Shown: positions 43,729 through 58,400, counted from the first letter of the stretch. The stretch is 64,000 nucleotides of DNA from Antedon mediterranea (GCF_964355755.1 NC_092680.1:10269001-10333000); one strand, 5' to 3'. Notes: a model not told the origin generated them from the letters alone. Numbers and translations are program-made.

Positions 43729-44757
43729 ACCCCATTTACACTTCGGCTTTCTTTTTTGCCCGCAATGCATTTACACTTACCCAAAAAGCCGGCCTCAGGC
43801 CCCTACAGTACTATTGTGTTTACACTTGCTCTCGCGGAAGAGTGCTCAATGATACGATTTCGCTACATTCACGTCATATCCGCTCATGTGCGCCGTCTTA
43901 AAAAGTTAATATTATTAAACGTTGTCTATCTACACTAGGCCTAGGGCTAGGCCTATCAAAATTTAGCAAAAAAGAATCAAATAACGGTATTTAATATGGA
44001 TCAAAACAATTGTATTATTGCTTTACTACTAATGTTTGCGTCTCGTTTTCTGAAGAATAGTAGTAGATCAATACGCCTTTTCGCGAAACGGAAGACATTT
44101 TCGATCGATGACAAACAATGCCGTGCAACGAAGCGTAACCAACAGAAATAACAGCCTATTTTCTGAGGACAAGTTACTCCGTTAATTCGTAACTCCTCAA
44201 CGAACAGCCGTATGGACAACATTTTTACTGTAAAATGTTCTTTAAAGATTAGCCTACATACTGTGTGATTGAAAAAAATTAGAAAATTTGTTTTCACTTC
44301 TTAAAGGCCATCGAAAAAAAACACCACAGTGTATAACTATAAGCGTAGGCGCCGCATGGTGTCCTGAAATCCCCTGAAAACGCTATGTTATTTCTGTTGG
44401 TTACGCTTCGTTGCACGGCATTGTTTGTCATCGATCGAAGATGTCTTCCGTTTCGTGAAAAAGGCGTATACATCTTCACCAATTTAATTTCAATGAAGAA
44501 TTCACGTTCATCAGCAATAAGTTTCGTAAACTTTAAACTATGGTTGACCCAGAACGTTCATTTTATGACCGCGAGTGTTTACACTATACGAAGTGCAGGC
44601 CCAAAGCCCGCAATTGCCGGCCCGAAGCCTACTCTAGACTAGGCTTAAAATTGAGCCGACTCGAGGCCGGCTCGGTTGTTCCCAGAGTGTTTACACTTTT
44701 GCACTTTTGGCTCAGAGCCGGCCTCAGGCTCGCTAAAAGCTGAAGTGTAAATGGGGT
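43729..44757. mobile_element. Foldback H, 5-bp duplication CCTAG
   Basis: Flanked by CCTAG (43724-43728 and 44758-44762). Inverted ends ACCCCATTTACACTTCGGCT and its near copy. Inner inverted blocks include CGGAAGACATTTTCGATCG at 44090 and the match near 44435. 1029 bp. Internal AAGCCGGCCTCAGGC-type words recur. Non-coding. Confidence 0.78.
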
Positions 44758-44762
44758 CCTAG

Positions 44763-45743
44763 TTATTAAAATTATGTTAGTGTTCCCCAACTCTTCAAAT
44801 TCAATTAAAGTTGGGCTGAGTGTTTTGGTTTTGAACCCGAGATGGATTCTGAGCTCAATTCCCTTTGATGTAATATAGACCTTGGTTTTGTAAATATCTA
44901 TTCTTCATGATACATTATTCTCCTGAATTAATTTCTATAAATATCATTTTTATCAACCACAGTACAGTATGTGACTAGTTAATGGTTTGCCAGTTAAATC
45001 TGATAGTAAAATCTAACTTTTTTTAATTATACAGGCATAAATGCATGGATTTTCCCAAATAAATTCAAATCATACTGTATATAAATGAGAGAGAACAATA
45101 AACAGATTTTACTAATGTGTCCTTGGCAATGACATGTATTGAACATGTACAGTAGGCTGTGAAAAAATGGGAAATTTAGTGCACAACCTAAATTGAGCAT
45201 AATTATACTGTTTAGTATAACTTCAAAGGTCAAATGTCTCTTTATCATTTATCTTATGATCATTTAGATATGTCAACTCATTAATAGTTTATTAATATTA
45301 TACTAGAGTATATTAACTTGTGTCAACATTTCAACTACTTACTATTTGAATTTTAAATTAACCTGGTAATTCAGTAGTAGTTTTCTGGTGTGGCCTGTTA
45401 TTGTGGATTGTTATTGTGATCCAAATCAGGCAAGGATTTTTAAAAAGGCTTTAGCCCCCCCTAAAATTTAACTTTTAAAAATAAAATAATTACTATTTTT
45501 TATTTTTTTTCAACCTGACGGATCTTTTTTATAATTTATGAAATATTTATCCCCTAATCTACTGTATAATGCTGGATCTGCCCCTGCAAATACAGTTGGA
45601 GTGCATAGCGTCATGGTTGAAGTCCAGAGAGGTTCTGAGGCATCTCCTCTGTCAATCATGTTATTTTAATTGATTGATACAATGTTATCAAGTAAAGTCA
45701 ATTTGCAGATTTTGATATTCAAATTATATATTTTCTTTTACAG
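44763..45743. other. Upstream region of the TTC24-like gene
   Basis: No coding region. AT-rich. The sequence TTTTCTTTTACAG at 45731-45743 is a good splice acceptor, so the gene probably has a non-coding first exon somewhere upstream; I could not place it or a promoter. Confidence 0.45.
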
Positions 45744-46406
45744 TAAGTGAATTAATGCTATAGGCCATGAGCTTGGAAAAAGATTTAAAGGAAGTTGACA
45801 AATTAGTCCAAAAAGGAACATCCTGCATCAAAGAAGGCCATCCAGATGCAGCAGTCTCTGTGTTCCTTAAAGCCTTAGGAAAAGCAGAACTCATAAACAA
45901 TAGGCACTCTGTGAGAGTATGCTCGTGTAATCTAGGTGGTCTGTATCTTCTACTTGGTGACACTCAAAATGCATTGCAATACCTCGAAAAGAGTTTGCCT
46001 CAAAATGGTGTCAGCTATGATTCAGAAGCATTTTATTTAAACGGTGATGTCTACTATAACTTTGGTCTTGCATATCTTATGATTAAACAGTATGAGAAAG
46101 CTATTAGTAATTTAAAGTTCGCTATTGAGAATTTTGACAAAGTTGCCTCAAAGCGAGCATCATCAGCTGAGTCGCACACCTTACTAGCACAGGCTTACAC
46201 AAGCCTTTTAAATTACAAACAAGGGGCAAGCGAATATAAAAAAAATGCTGATATATGTAATGAGTTGCATGATTATTACAAAGCAGTGAAAGCATTAATC
46301 AACCAAGCAAATTGTTTATATCATAGTTGTAACCCAGAATCTTGCCTAAGTGTTATCAGAAAATGTCCTGAAATATGTAGACAGTTGGAACAAGACACTA
46401 AAACAG
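45744..46406 (+). CDS. TTC24: TTC24-like exon 1 (coding from 45767)
   Basis: Acceptor TTTTCTTTTACAG precedes 45744; 23 bases of 5' UTR, then 640 coding bases (residues 1-213) and donor AACAG|GTAACC. Contains four or more TPR-like helix pairs. Ends in phase 1. The open frame reads on to 46465 into the intron, which is not coding. Confidence 0.82.
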
Positions 46407-49400
46407 GTAACCTTTTGTTTGTGTATTCTACAATTTGTTCACATACAGTAGAACCCCTGTTTTAAAGCTCAGGTACAGGCATGAATTTAAAATATAATAT
46501 TTGGTTAATTGTACATAAATCAAATATTTGTAACAGAAATCGAGACGAAAAAACATGAATTTCCCTTAATATGGTCAAATACAAAATTTGGCAAAATTCT
46601 TCCATAAAAACCAGGAAGACTTTTTTTCAGTAGTTAGGTAGTTAACCTAATGTAATAACATGTCTGGTGACTCCCTAGACGGTGAAAAAAGATGGTGGAT
46701 ATATGGTGGATAATTTAATAAAAATCTGAAGTTGAATAAAAATATCAGAAATGTAATATTCAAGTTATATTACCTATATTTAGTCATCTGATGACATTTT
46801 TTACCACACCGTTTATTTTTCATAGCTTTTTAAAATGCCTCTCTATTTAAAAAATTTGTGTACAAAAGAATAGAGATTTTACTGTGTAATTTGAACTATC
46901 CCCCCACTGATAAGAAAGTGCTTATTTTCAACAAGCTCATGTAACACAAATAAAATCCCAAAAATTATGAAACATAGGTGAAACTATAGATCGATAATTA
47001 TTGGAATGTATGATCAATATACATTTTTAGCCCGTACCTGGCCTTTAAAGGAATACTCTAAGTGTTGGTCATACTGTAGTAATAAACACAATATGCTGGG
47101 CTATTTTTCAACTCATCTTTTCTTGCCTATCATTCTCTAGAAGACGGTTTAGCATAACAACCAAAAGTTCAAGACTCTCAGCCATATACACTACTTTATT
47201 TCCTTTGAAATCACATGGTGTAGTACTGCAAACCTAACTTTCTAAACTCAAAATAGATTAAATGTTTTTTTTACGATCTTAAATTTACAACATAAAATGT
47301 TTTCTGATCCCTTCATTTTATATTTCTATTAAGATAAATTCATTGGCTATAAAATCTACAGTAAATTGAGGTACTCCACAACAAACAATATTTTATTACT
47401 GAATTGTTATTAATGAATTGAACTAATAAAATGTTTATTATGTAATAAAAATATCTATACAATACAGTATATCATTGCTGTACTTTTTAATAGTAGTATT
47501 TAGAAGTTTATAGAGATATTGCCTGCTTAGAGGTAAAATATAAGATTTGACATCCCCAAAGAAATGATATTTTGCTTGACGGAATATATTTCCAGAAGCG
47601 CCAGCTGAGAGAAACATAGTTCTCGAAAGCAAAATATCATTCTCGAGGAGAATCACTGTGAGTATTGACCATAAACAGTGTTTCGTCGCATCATTAGAGG
47701 GCGAATAACAAAATGAAGGCGCTATGTACAGTATGCATAGTTTAAATAGGTCAATTTAATTATTTCTTCAAGCAAGTTACGTGGTGCAGCGTGTACAATG
47801 TTTTCTCATGATGATGTGGACTAGTCTTTGTGATATGAGTTCGAGTCCCAGTAGATGACTTTTATTTAATTAGAAAACATAACCAACACAAAAATGGCTT
47901 AATATGCTTCAGGAAAACAAAATTTCTTGAGAAAAATATAATGTTATATACACCCCTTAAGCAGTCAATATCCTTACTAATTAATATCATTCATGTACAT
48001 TTTGTTCTGAATATATATGAGATTTTAATGATTTTATCTATTTCTATTTCAAGGTCAATTAGAAATTAATCAATCAACATTGAAATACTTTATGGCATCT
48101 ATCATTTTTATTATGTCTTATATCTCATTATACTGTACTGTATATTACATTACTCTCAGTCTCAGCCCTTTTGCCACTTTTTGATGACTAATAATATGTT
48201 AGTACACTAAGTTATGTTTGTGGTACACTAGTAATTAGATACACCATGTTTTAACGTATGACTCAACATTTAGGTTGTTTAGTACATTATTCCAATTTTA
48301 TTATCGATTAGCATAGGAAGATGCATATTTATCATTATTATAAGAGGACTAACTACTACGAATAACAAAGACCAACATTTTTTACTATTTGTTGTAAACA
48401 CAATTGAATAAATTTTATAGGAAAATTATATCACGATCTTGGTATATTATTTGGAAGAACAAGCGTCGCATCAGATGCTATCGATTGCTTTAAAACAGCT
48501 TTAGAGTTATTACCTACTACACCATCTATCACAACGAATGTAGTACATGATCAGCAAAAGTTATTGAGGTACAGAGCGTCGTGTCTTCAGCACATAGGGG
48601 AACTTTTAAATGTTGAACAGCACTACCATGAGTCTTTGCAATATCATAAGAAAACTCTCAGATTACTCGGTAAGTTTATGCGTGTGTTGGGACGCTGGAC
48701 TTTTGATCGCACACATTTATTATTTGTAATATACAATAGGTAAAAGAATATATATTATTGAGAAACATTTGTTTTTTAATCTAGATATAAAGAACATAAT
48801 TATTGTTATTATGTTCGATTCATGCATCTTTATAATATAATTTATTATTTAATGATTTTGTTTGTGCAAACAATCTTACGAGTGAGATAATGATTGGTTG
48901 GTTTACAGCGATCATAATGAACAACTCGATTGCCTTCACAAACATATTGTGAGAAATAATTAATTGTTACCAATAAATTCTGTGCTGATAATTATATAAC
49001 AACTGCATGGTTTTTCAGGTTTGTTGAGTAGTCACAAGTCAATGGGAAGGTGTTTTGCCAGCATGGCCTTTTCATACTCTCAATTACATGATTACTTGAA
49101 GGCTGAAAAAGCTTATCACAATGCATTACAGAAGATGGAAGAAATTGGTATAGTATTTGATTTTATTAGGGAACTTTCAATTTGTGATAACCATTTGTTT
49201 GTTTGTTTGTTCATTTTTATACTGGGTGACCTCTTCAGTCAAAGACTGATCTCCCAGAGGACCCAGTTGGTGATCAGTGGCTGTGATGTACTAATACACC
49301 AGGGTAACCCCCTACTCGTCTCGAAAGATTTACTAGGTTCTTTAAAGTGCACACGAGCTAGTTGTGTACACTGGACCTACGGTTTATAGTCCTTATCCGA

Positions 49401-52400
49401 GAAGACTCGTTCTACCACCAGAACCATGGAGTGAGTGAGCCTCGAACCCTTGCTGATGTTATGGCTACGTAATTACGGTTCCACTGTCTTAACCGCTCGG
49501 CCACTCACTCACCATTGACCTACTGTACGACCTAAATACAGTATACTGTGATGTTGGTCGTCTGGACCTAGAACCCACAATGTGTTTTCACTTCCAAGAT
49601 GGGGAAGGAATGGCAGCCAGCCAGCACCCTTTCCCCTTAAAGCTCAGGTACAGGCATGAATTTTAAATATAATAATTGGTTAATTGTACATAAATCAAAT
49701 ATTTGTAACAGAAATCAAGACGAAAAAACATCAATTTCCCGTAATATGGACAAATACAAAATTTGGCAAAATTCTTCCATAAAAACCAGTATAATTTTTT
49801 TTCAGTAGTTAGGTAGTTAACCTAATGTAATAACATGTCTGGTGACTCCCTAGATGGTGAAAAAAGATGGTGGATATACAGTGGATAGTTTTTGCTATAG
49901 CATGAAAATAAAAATCTGAAGTTGAATAAAAATATCAGAAATGTAATATTTAAGTTATATTACCTATATTTAGTCATCTGATAACATTTTTTACCACACC
50001 GTTTATTTTTCATAGCTTTTTAAAACGCCTCTCTATTTACAAAATTTGTGTACAGAAGAATAGAGATTTTACTGTGTAATTTGAACTATCCCCCCACTGA
50101 TTAGAAAGTGCTTATTTTCAACAAGCTCGTGTAACACAAATAAAATCCCAAAAATTATGAAACATAGGGGAAACTATAGATCGATAATTATTGGAATGTA
50201 TGATCAATAGAAATTTTTTGCCCACACCTGGCCTTTAATGTTGGTAATTACCATGCAAATTATAGGACATTAGGTTAAGTTTAGCACTTAATTTTATAAT
50301 TTTTAGACCTTCGGCAACCAATTTGCTCTAATGTGTACCAGCCCAGACAATTTAGGATATTTGTATTATCATTGATTTATTTTTTAGTAATTGTCGGCGC
50401 AACGGTAAAACAAAACAACTACTAAATGTATACAGTAAACTATGCAATTTATTCCAAGTGAATCAAGTGAGGATTCTCAATAAATAGATAAAATATACAA
50501 TATACAATATTTGGTAAGACAATGCAGTAAACGGTGTAGCTAAGATGCTGGTTGAGAAAAGAGTGTGTTAATAATGTGGTCAGTGCATGGTAATATTGGG
50601 CTTGGCCCATCTCATCTGACCAATTAGGATTAAGAGAATTAATGTGGTTTTCTGTTAGAGTCATTAACATTCTTAAAATCCATTAGCTAGAAAAGTGAAG
50701 GTAACAGGAAGGTAACCTGTCAATGTGAGGTTAAATAAAGAGATATATAGAGGATGTATAAATAATCAAATTAAAAGTAAATGTTGAATTGTTTAAAAGC
50801 TATGTGGTAGGTCTGCTACAGGAGCCCCCTTCCAGTGAAAGAATTAATGATAGAACGAGACAAAACGTTGAGGGAAATGAACATGTCTACCAGAACGAGT
50901 AGTACGGGGAGGGGTTGCCAAAATGGGTGACGGGTTGGTTGGTTTGACTAGGGGTGATGCTTGTAGCTTGGGAGTGAGGGTTTGCTCTTGGCTTTTAAAT
51001 ATATCAGTATCCAAATGAGCTACCTTTAAGCGATCAATACTGACTGTGTCCTGTCGACCATTTAGATCGAGAACAAAGTGTTTGTAGAAGGCTCTTTAAA
51101 TGGAATATTAATAATACAGACACTTGCCTGCAATGTAATGTAATAGAAGATGATAAACACTTCTTTTACCAATGTACTGAAGCAAATGAGTTATGGAAAT
51201 ACATTAATGTTTATACCACATATAAGTTTGGAATTGAGGCAAACTTTCAAAATATTGTACTCGGTACCGGAAACAGATATGTTGACCACATGTTCTCTCT
51301 TGGATGCTTCTGTATCTATAAAGCACACATTTTGAAAAAAGTAAAGAAATGGAATTATGGTTCACTTTCTCGCCTCTATTTGGCAGAAAAAAATAATAGG
51401 TTATACCTTAACCGACTATTATAATACGGTATATTCTACAGAGGTTTATATAACGCTGTGCAATGCCAATAGGTGGTTAAATCTTTATATAGAATTATAA
51501 AAAAAAAAAAATGAAAATAAATGAAATAAATATTAAAAACAAAACGAAACGTAACATATAAGTAAGCAACAAATATAACCATGAGACATAAAACTAAAAC
51601 ACAAGAGTAAAGGAAAGAATTTTTTTTTTTTTTAAGCTTACTATAATTATTTGAATTTTATATTTTTATTTATGTTCTTATTGTAAAAAAAAAAAAAAAA
51701 AAGAATTAAGAATAATAATTGTATTGCATTTTATATATTGTAAATACAGTATTTATTTATTTATATACCTTTGTCGTGGGTATGTATGTATGCATGTGTG
51801 CAATCATGTACTCGAATATATGCACTTGTGTGTTTTGTACAGAGACATAGACCTATTGTAGAAAGGAATAGTTAAAATAAAAGAAAATAATGAAAAAAGT
51901 GGATAATACATATAAAAGTATAAAGTATATATATATATATATTTGACCGAATTGTTTCGATCAAATCGTACTAAAGATAAAAGAAAGTACAAGAAAATAA
52001 CAGAACAGAATAACAAGGGAATATATATTTGGATGAAGTGTAAAATCATTGTATTGATCATTTGAGAATGAAATGAATAAAATAGTGGTTAACGCCACAA
52101 AAGAGAAAAAAAAAACAAAGTGTTTGTCTGTTCGACTTAATACCTTAAATGGACCATCATATGGACGTTGTAAGGGTTTTCGAACAGAGTCCCTTCGCAC
52201 AAAAACATGGGTACAATTAAATATTTCTTGATTGATATAGGATTTACGGTTAGAGTTGGTGCGGGTAGGTGTGGGACGTAGTTTACTCATATTATCACGC
52301 AATCTATCAATATAATTAGAATAATCACAATGTTCAGAGTTTGAATTAAAGAATTGTCCAGGTAATCTTAAAGTAGTGCCATAAACAAGTTCAGCTGCAC

Positions 52401-55400
52401 TATGACCTAGATCAGCCTTAAGGGCTGTACGAATGCCTAAAAGTACTATAGGTAAATGTTCTGTCCATTTAGTGTGATCATTATGTGCTTTGAGAGAACC
52501 CTTCAAATGTCGATGAAAACGTTCTACAAGTCCGTTCGCAATAGGATGGTAGGCAGTTGTATGAATGTGCTTAGTTCCTAGTAAGTTGGCGAGTGAATGA
52601 AATAATGCAGATTCAAATTGTCTTCCTCAATCTGTTGTAATGGTTGAAGGTATTCCGAATGAAGCGATCCATCGATTGACAAATGCGTGTGCGACAGTAT
52701 CGGCTGTGATATCCGGAATAGGTACGGCTTCGGGCCATCGAGTAAAACGATCGATAAAAGTGAGTAAATAAGAAAAACCATTTGACGGAGGGAGAGGTCC
52801 AACAATATCTATATGTACATGGTCAAAACGGGCGTCAGGTGTAGAAAAAGTAGAGAGTGGCGAAACGGTGTGCCGGTGTACTTTGGAACGTTGACATTGA
52901 ATGCATGTTTGAGACCATCGTCGTACATCACGATTGATTGCTGGCCATACGAAACGGTCAGTAATTAAACGTTGTGTTGCTCGTATACCAGGATGTGATA
53001 GCGAATGTAGAGTGTCAAATATTATGCGTCTGAATTCTTGTGGGATATATGGACGTGGATTGCCTTTGGAAATATCACAAAGAATTGTAGAGTCAGAAGT
53101 TGGAATTGGAAAGTTTTGAAATTGTAGTGAAAACGGTGATTCAAGTAGCTTGTGCAATTCATCGTCATTCTTTTGTGCAGCAGCAATAAGACTAAAATCA
53201 ACAATGTTAGTTGTGTTGTGACTGAAAGTATTAAGTTCGATTCGCGACAATGCATCAGCTGCTGCATTAGCTTTTCCACTCACATGGCGTATGTCCGTTG
53301 TGAATTGAGATATGAAATCGAGATGACGGATTTCGCGTGGCGAGTGACGATTTGGTTTGGCGATGCCGCCAAAAGTTCACGACCAAATGTGCTGTATCGC
53401 GTCTGCGCTGGTTTCAACTTCTGTGAGAAAAATGAAATAGGTTGCCAATTGTTGTCAATGCATTGTTGTAGTATACCCCCTATGGCCACATCCGAAGCGT
53501 CAACCATGATACTTAAAGGTGCATCTGGCTGCGGATGGGTGAGAAGTGTAGCACTTGCGAGGGCGACTTTAATATTATTAAATCCCAATAAAGCTGCGTC
53601 GGTCCATACCAGATCCTGTTTCTTACCTGCCCCAACAAGTAGAGCTGTGACAGGTTGTAAAATCTGGGCACACTGCGGTATAAATCGCCTATAAAAGTTA
53701 ATAAGTCCAAGGAATTCACGTAGTTTGCGTAAAGAAGTTGGTTGTGGAAAGTTTTGTATCGCTTCGACCTTTACTTGAAGTGGTCGGACACCTTGCGAAT
53801 CAACATGATGTCCAAGAAACTCGAGTGACGAAACTCCAAATTGGCATTTCGCTGGGTTGAGAACAACGCCATACTCATTAAGACGTGTGAATAGTTGATG
53901 AAGATGAGTTTCGTGTTCCTCGGCGTTGGAACTTGCAACAAGCAGGTCGTCGATATAAGCGTAGCAAAAATCCAATCCACGCGTTACCTGATCAATAAAA
54001 CGTTGAAAAGTTTGAGCGGCATTGCGGAGGCCAAATGGCATTCTAACAAATTCAAAAAGTCCAAATGGTGTAGTAATTGCTGTTTTATGAACATCAGCAG
54101 GTTCAACTGGTATCTGATGGTAAGCTCGGACGAGATCAATCTTAGAAAATATAGTGGATCCGTGCAGAGATGCTGTAAAATCGTGCATGTACGGGATAGG
54201 ATACCGATCTGCAACAGTAGCATTGTTCAATGCTCGATAATCCCCACAGGGACGCCAATCCCCAGGAGTTATCTTAGGCACCATATGTAAAGGTGATGCC
54301 CAGTTACTTTTAGAGGGGCGTATAATTCCAAGCTGCATCATGTGTTCAAATTCATGTCTGGCTGTTTTGCAGCGGTCATGTGCGAGCCGTCGAGGATGTG
54401 ACGAAATTGGTGGACCATGGGTCTGAATATGATGTGTCACATCGTGTTTTAGCGACGCTTCCTGATAACAAGGGCGTGTAATGTTTGGGAATTTTGTATT
54501 CAAGGGTGGTAAATATAAGACCGAGAGGCGAAGTTTTGGAGGCGACACCTTGAATACTCAGGTTGGTGGTAGTGTCAATGAGTCGTCGATTATTCATATC
54601 GACTAACAGTCCAAAATGTCTTAAAAAATCAGCCCCTATGATGGGGTGTGTGACGTCTGCGACAACAAATAACCATTGAGATGTTCGTCTCAAACCTAAG
54701 TCTAAGGTTACAGAGCGATGTCCATAAGTGTTGATAGATGTATTATTTGCGGCAGTCAAAGTAGACTCTTGTCGCCTATGTAGACGCTCATGGCGAGTAG
54801 GTGGAACAACGCTAACTTCTGCCCCAGTGTCTATGAGGAAACGTTGTTTGGATAATTGATTAACAATAAAGAAAAGGCGACTTACGATTTGACGGCCAGC
54901 AACATTCGTCGCATGTAGTTGTCGGCGTTGGAGTTTTCCGAACACGGCGGATTGCATTTTCGAGCATTTACTCCAAATTTTTCATGGTACCAACAGAGTT
55001 GAGGAGTGTTGTTTGAATGTTGAGCTGAGCGATTGGTACTGTTAGGTTGAGCAGGAGATGAATGCCTACCACTCGATCGATTTCGATGTCGACTTGTGCT
55101 GCGACTTTGATATCTGTTGTGCCGTCGGTCAGATTGCAAGGAATTAACTTGCGTTGACAGTTGTTGAATCTGTTTTTGCAGGTTTTCAAGGGTCGCAGAC
55201 AAGGAGGATGTATTGTCCGTGTGTACTGCCGATACACTTGTTGGCGCAGTTGCAGTTACAGATACTTCAATAATTTTGTCAGCCAATGATGTCAAGCTTA
55301 CCAGGTCCAACTCATCCTTGGTTGAAGCTAGGATAAGCTGTACATTAGTTGGGAGGCGACTTAAGAATAGTTGTTTCATAATTGAAGATTCAAGTGGCCT

Positions 55401-58400
55401 GTCGCCTAAGTGCTGGTTGTTGGTATTCGCCCCTACTATCTTCCGAGAGAGTTCTCGCATGTTATCAATGTTATGGTATACATACCTAACAAAAAGCTTG
55501 AAAAGCCTGCTATAAATGAGATCGCAGAAATTATCGAAGGTATTGAGTGTAGTCACCCTGAGGCGCTTGTAATTATCAATGGCGATTTCAACAGATGCAA
55601 GCTCAAGAAAACAACGGCCACTTATTATCAGCATGTTACATGTAAAACGAGGGACAACGCGATTCTTGATTTATGCTACTCTAGTGTGAAGGATGCCTAT
55701 ATTTCGACCCCACTACCGAACTTGGGCAAATCTGATCATAATTTGATTTTACTCAGTCCTAAATATCGCCCGTTAAATAAGACATGCCAACCAAAAATTA
55801 TTAATGTACGTAAATGGTCTCCTGAAGCCGAGGAAGCCCTGATAGCGGAATTTGAATCTACCGATTGGGATATTTTTACGGAGGATGAAGATTTGAATAG
55901 TATTACTTATGCAGTGAGCTCGTACATAAACTTTTGTATTGATAAATGCGTTCCAGTTAAAAAAGTGAAAATCTACCCTAACAACAAGCCATGGATCACG
56001 AAAGGCGTTAAATTACTGTTGTGTGAGAAACGTAAAGCCTTTAAGATGGGCGACTCTAATCGTATGAAAATATTGACTAGAGAGATTAAATCTGAAATAA
56101 TGAAACAGAAGAACATTTATAGGAAAAAAGTTGAACATAACTTCAGGTCTAATAATATGAAACAAGTTTGGCAGGGTATGAAACTTATGAGTGGTTACAC
56201 AAACGGTGGTAATACACCCACCTCGATTCCGAATGTTACTGTGCAATATGTTAATGAGTTAAATGAATTTTATAACCGTTTTAATGTTCATGATTTTAAA
56301 AAAGAAAGAGAGGCTCTATTTAGCTTGTGTCGGGTGACTGAAGATGATCCCAAATTTAGTATAAGCATTTCTGATGTACATAACGAATTCATGAAACTCA
56401 ATTCATCGAAGGCTGCTGGGCCGGATAGAATCCCACCACGAGTACTTAAGGTCTGCTCTCCTCACCTTGATGGTATATTTACATTTATTTTCAATATGTG
56501 TCTTTCTTATCATGCGTTCCCGGATATTTGGAAACTTTCATGCATAATACCGGTACCTAAGAAACCTAAGATTAACAGCATGAATGATTTGAGACCCGTT
56601 GCACTCACGTCTGTCGCGATGAAAATATTGGAACGTATTATTTTAAAAATTATGCAACCTTATGCTGAAAAAGTGTTAGACCCGTTGCAATTTGCTTACC
56701 GATCACTCCGTAGTACCAGTGATGCGATTTATTTTAAATTACATAAATTGTATTCACATCTAGATAATGTAAAGAAAGGCCATCTCGGCACGTATTATGT
56801 ATTTTGATTTTCAATCTGCGTTTAATACCATACAACCCCATATCTTAGCAGACAAAATGTTGAATATGGAGTTTCCCCGTCCGATTGTTCGTTTAGTTTT
56901 AAATTTCATTTGTGATATAAAACAATTTGTTAATATTAATGGTGTTAAGTCAGAAATCGTAACCTCTGACACCGGTGTTCCTCAGGGTACTGTCAACGCA
57001 CCTAAATTATATTCCTTGTATACGGCGGATTACAGATCTTTAAATGATGAGCTTTGCCCCGTTGTTAAATTCGCTGATGACACTAGTACTATTGGTCTCA
57101 TAGTTTCAAACAATGATGAAAATTATCGTAGCGAAATACAAAGATTTGTTAAATTTTGTGACGATAATTATCTCCAAATAAATGCATCAAAAACAAAGGA
57201 GATGATCATTGTTTTTAGGACTAAACATAAATTTAATTTTCAACCAATCACTATCAAAGGTAAAGAAATTGAAATTGTTGACCAGTACAAGTATCTAGGA
57301 ATTGTTTTCAATGATAAACTGAGTTGGGGAGACCATATAGACTTCATCAGCAAAAAATTAAGTCCCAGAATGTATTGTATGAGAACTTTATATAAATTTA
57401 ACTCCTGTGATTTGATGTTACTTTCGTTCTATAGATCCGTTATATGTAGTGTTTGGACGTATTGCCTCTCCTGTTGGGCTGGTAATGTTACCGGAGGGAA
57501 TAAAGGACGCCTTGAAACTTTCATCCGTCGGGCTGGTAAAATGATTGGTCTGGAACTGCCTTCCTTTACCGATGTGCACCTAGAACACCTCCAGAAAGAT
57601 TTCGAACGCATTGAGTCGGATGCCTCTCATCCTTTCCACAAAGTGATCATAGACCAACTTAATCCAAGTGGTAGATTGAGGCTCCTCAGTGTGAAAACAA
57701 ATCGATTTGCTAAATCCTTTATTCCCTCCGGTATCATCCAGTACAACAGGAAGTCAAGAAGATAATTTTATATTGTAATTTTTTAGATGTTTTTATATGA
57801 ATGGTTTTATGCTATATTTGTTTTTATAGTGTTTTCTTTGTTTTATGACGAGCAATGAATTTCCTTTTTGAGGATCAATAAAAGTTATCAATTATCTTAT
57901 CTTATCTAACATCCGTCGGTATAATTGCGACGGTTTCCTATCCCCCAACTCCTCGGCCGTCAGGAGTTGGCGGAGGCGCTGTTGGTCGGAGTCAGTTGTC
58001 CGACGTATTAAGGTATCTTTCAAGTTCACATACCTGTTATCAGTAGGCGGGTTGAGAAGTAGATCCCGAACTTCCTGCGCAATTTCAGGTTGCAATGATC
58101 CGACTAAGTAAGCGTATTTTGTAGCATCTACTGTAATCCCACGCGTTGTGAACTGTGCTTCCACTTGGGTGAACCACAATATCGGATCATTGGGCCAGTA
58201 TGGAGGCAGTTTCAACGCTACCGAAGAAATTGGCCTGTTGACGGTTGCTGCGTCAGGAGCGGGCACCACAGGTTGTTCCTGGTGCTGGGGTTGTGCTGGA
58301 GGTTGCGTTAGCTGTCGTTGTTGCTGTTGTCCTTCCATTTTAAGTTAAATTCGGTATAAGAAAGTCGAGGGTCACCACTTTAGTAATTGTCGGCGCAACG

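Noticed and set aside
46407-46465. Exon 1 extending to the stop at 46465
   Set aside because: A donor at 46407 and phase-matched exon 2 give a better protein, and the extra codons run towards a MITE edge.
46440-46466. A second Tigger-like MITE end (CAGTAGAACCCCTGTTTTAA)
   Set aside because: Resembles the end at 20122, but no partner end or TA-bounded body was found; too short to call.
49148-49389. Longer exon 3 reading through to 49389
   Set aside because: The extra codons are SINE sequence; the GT donor at 49148 and in-phase exon 4 (GDLNGQ) support splicing.
49430-49513. A genuine tRNA gene
   Set aside because: It has A- and B-box-like blocks and an acceptor-like stem, but is fused to a long body with a (CAAA)n tail and has a second copy in the window, so it is a SINE head.
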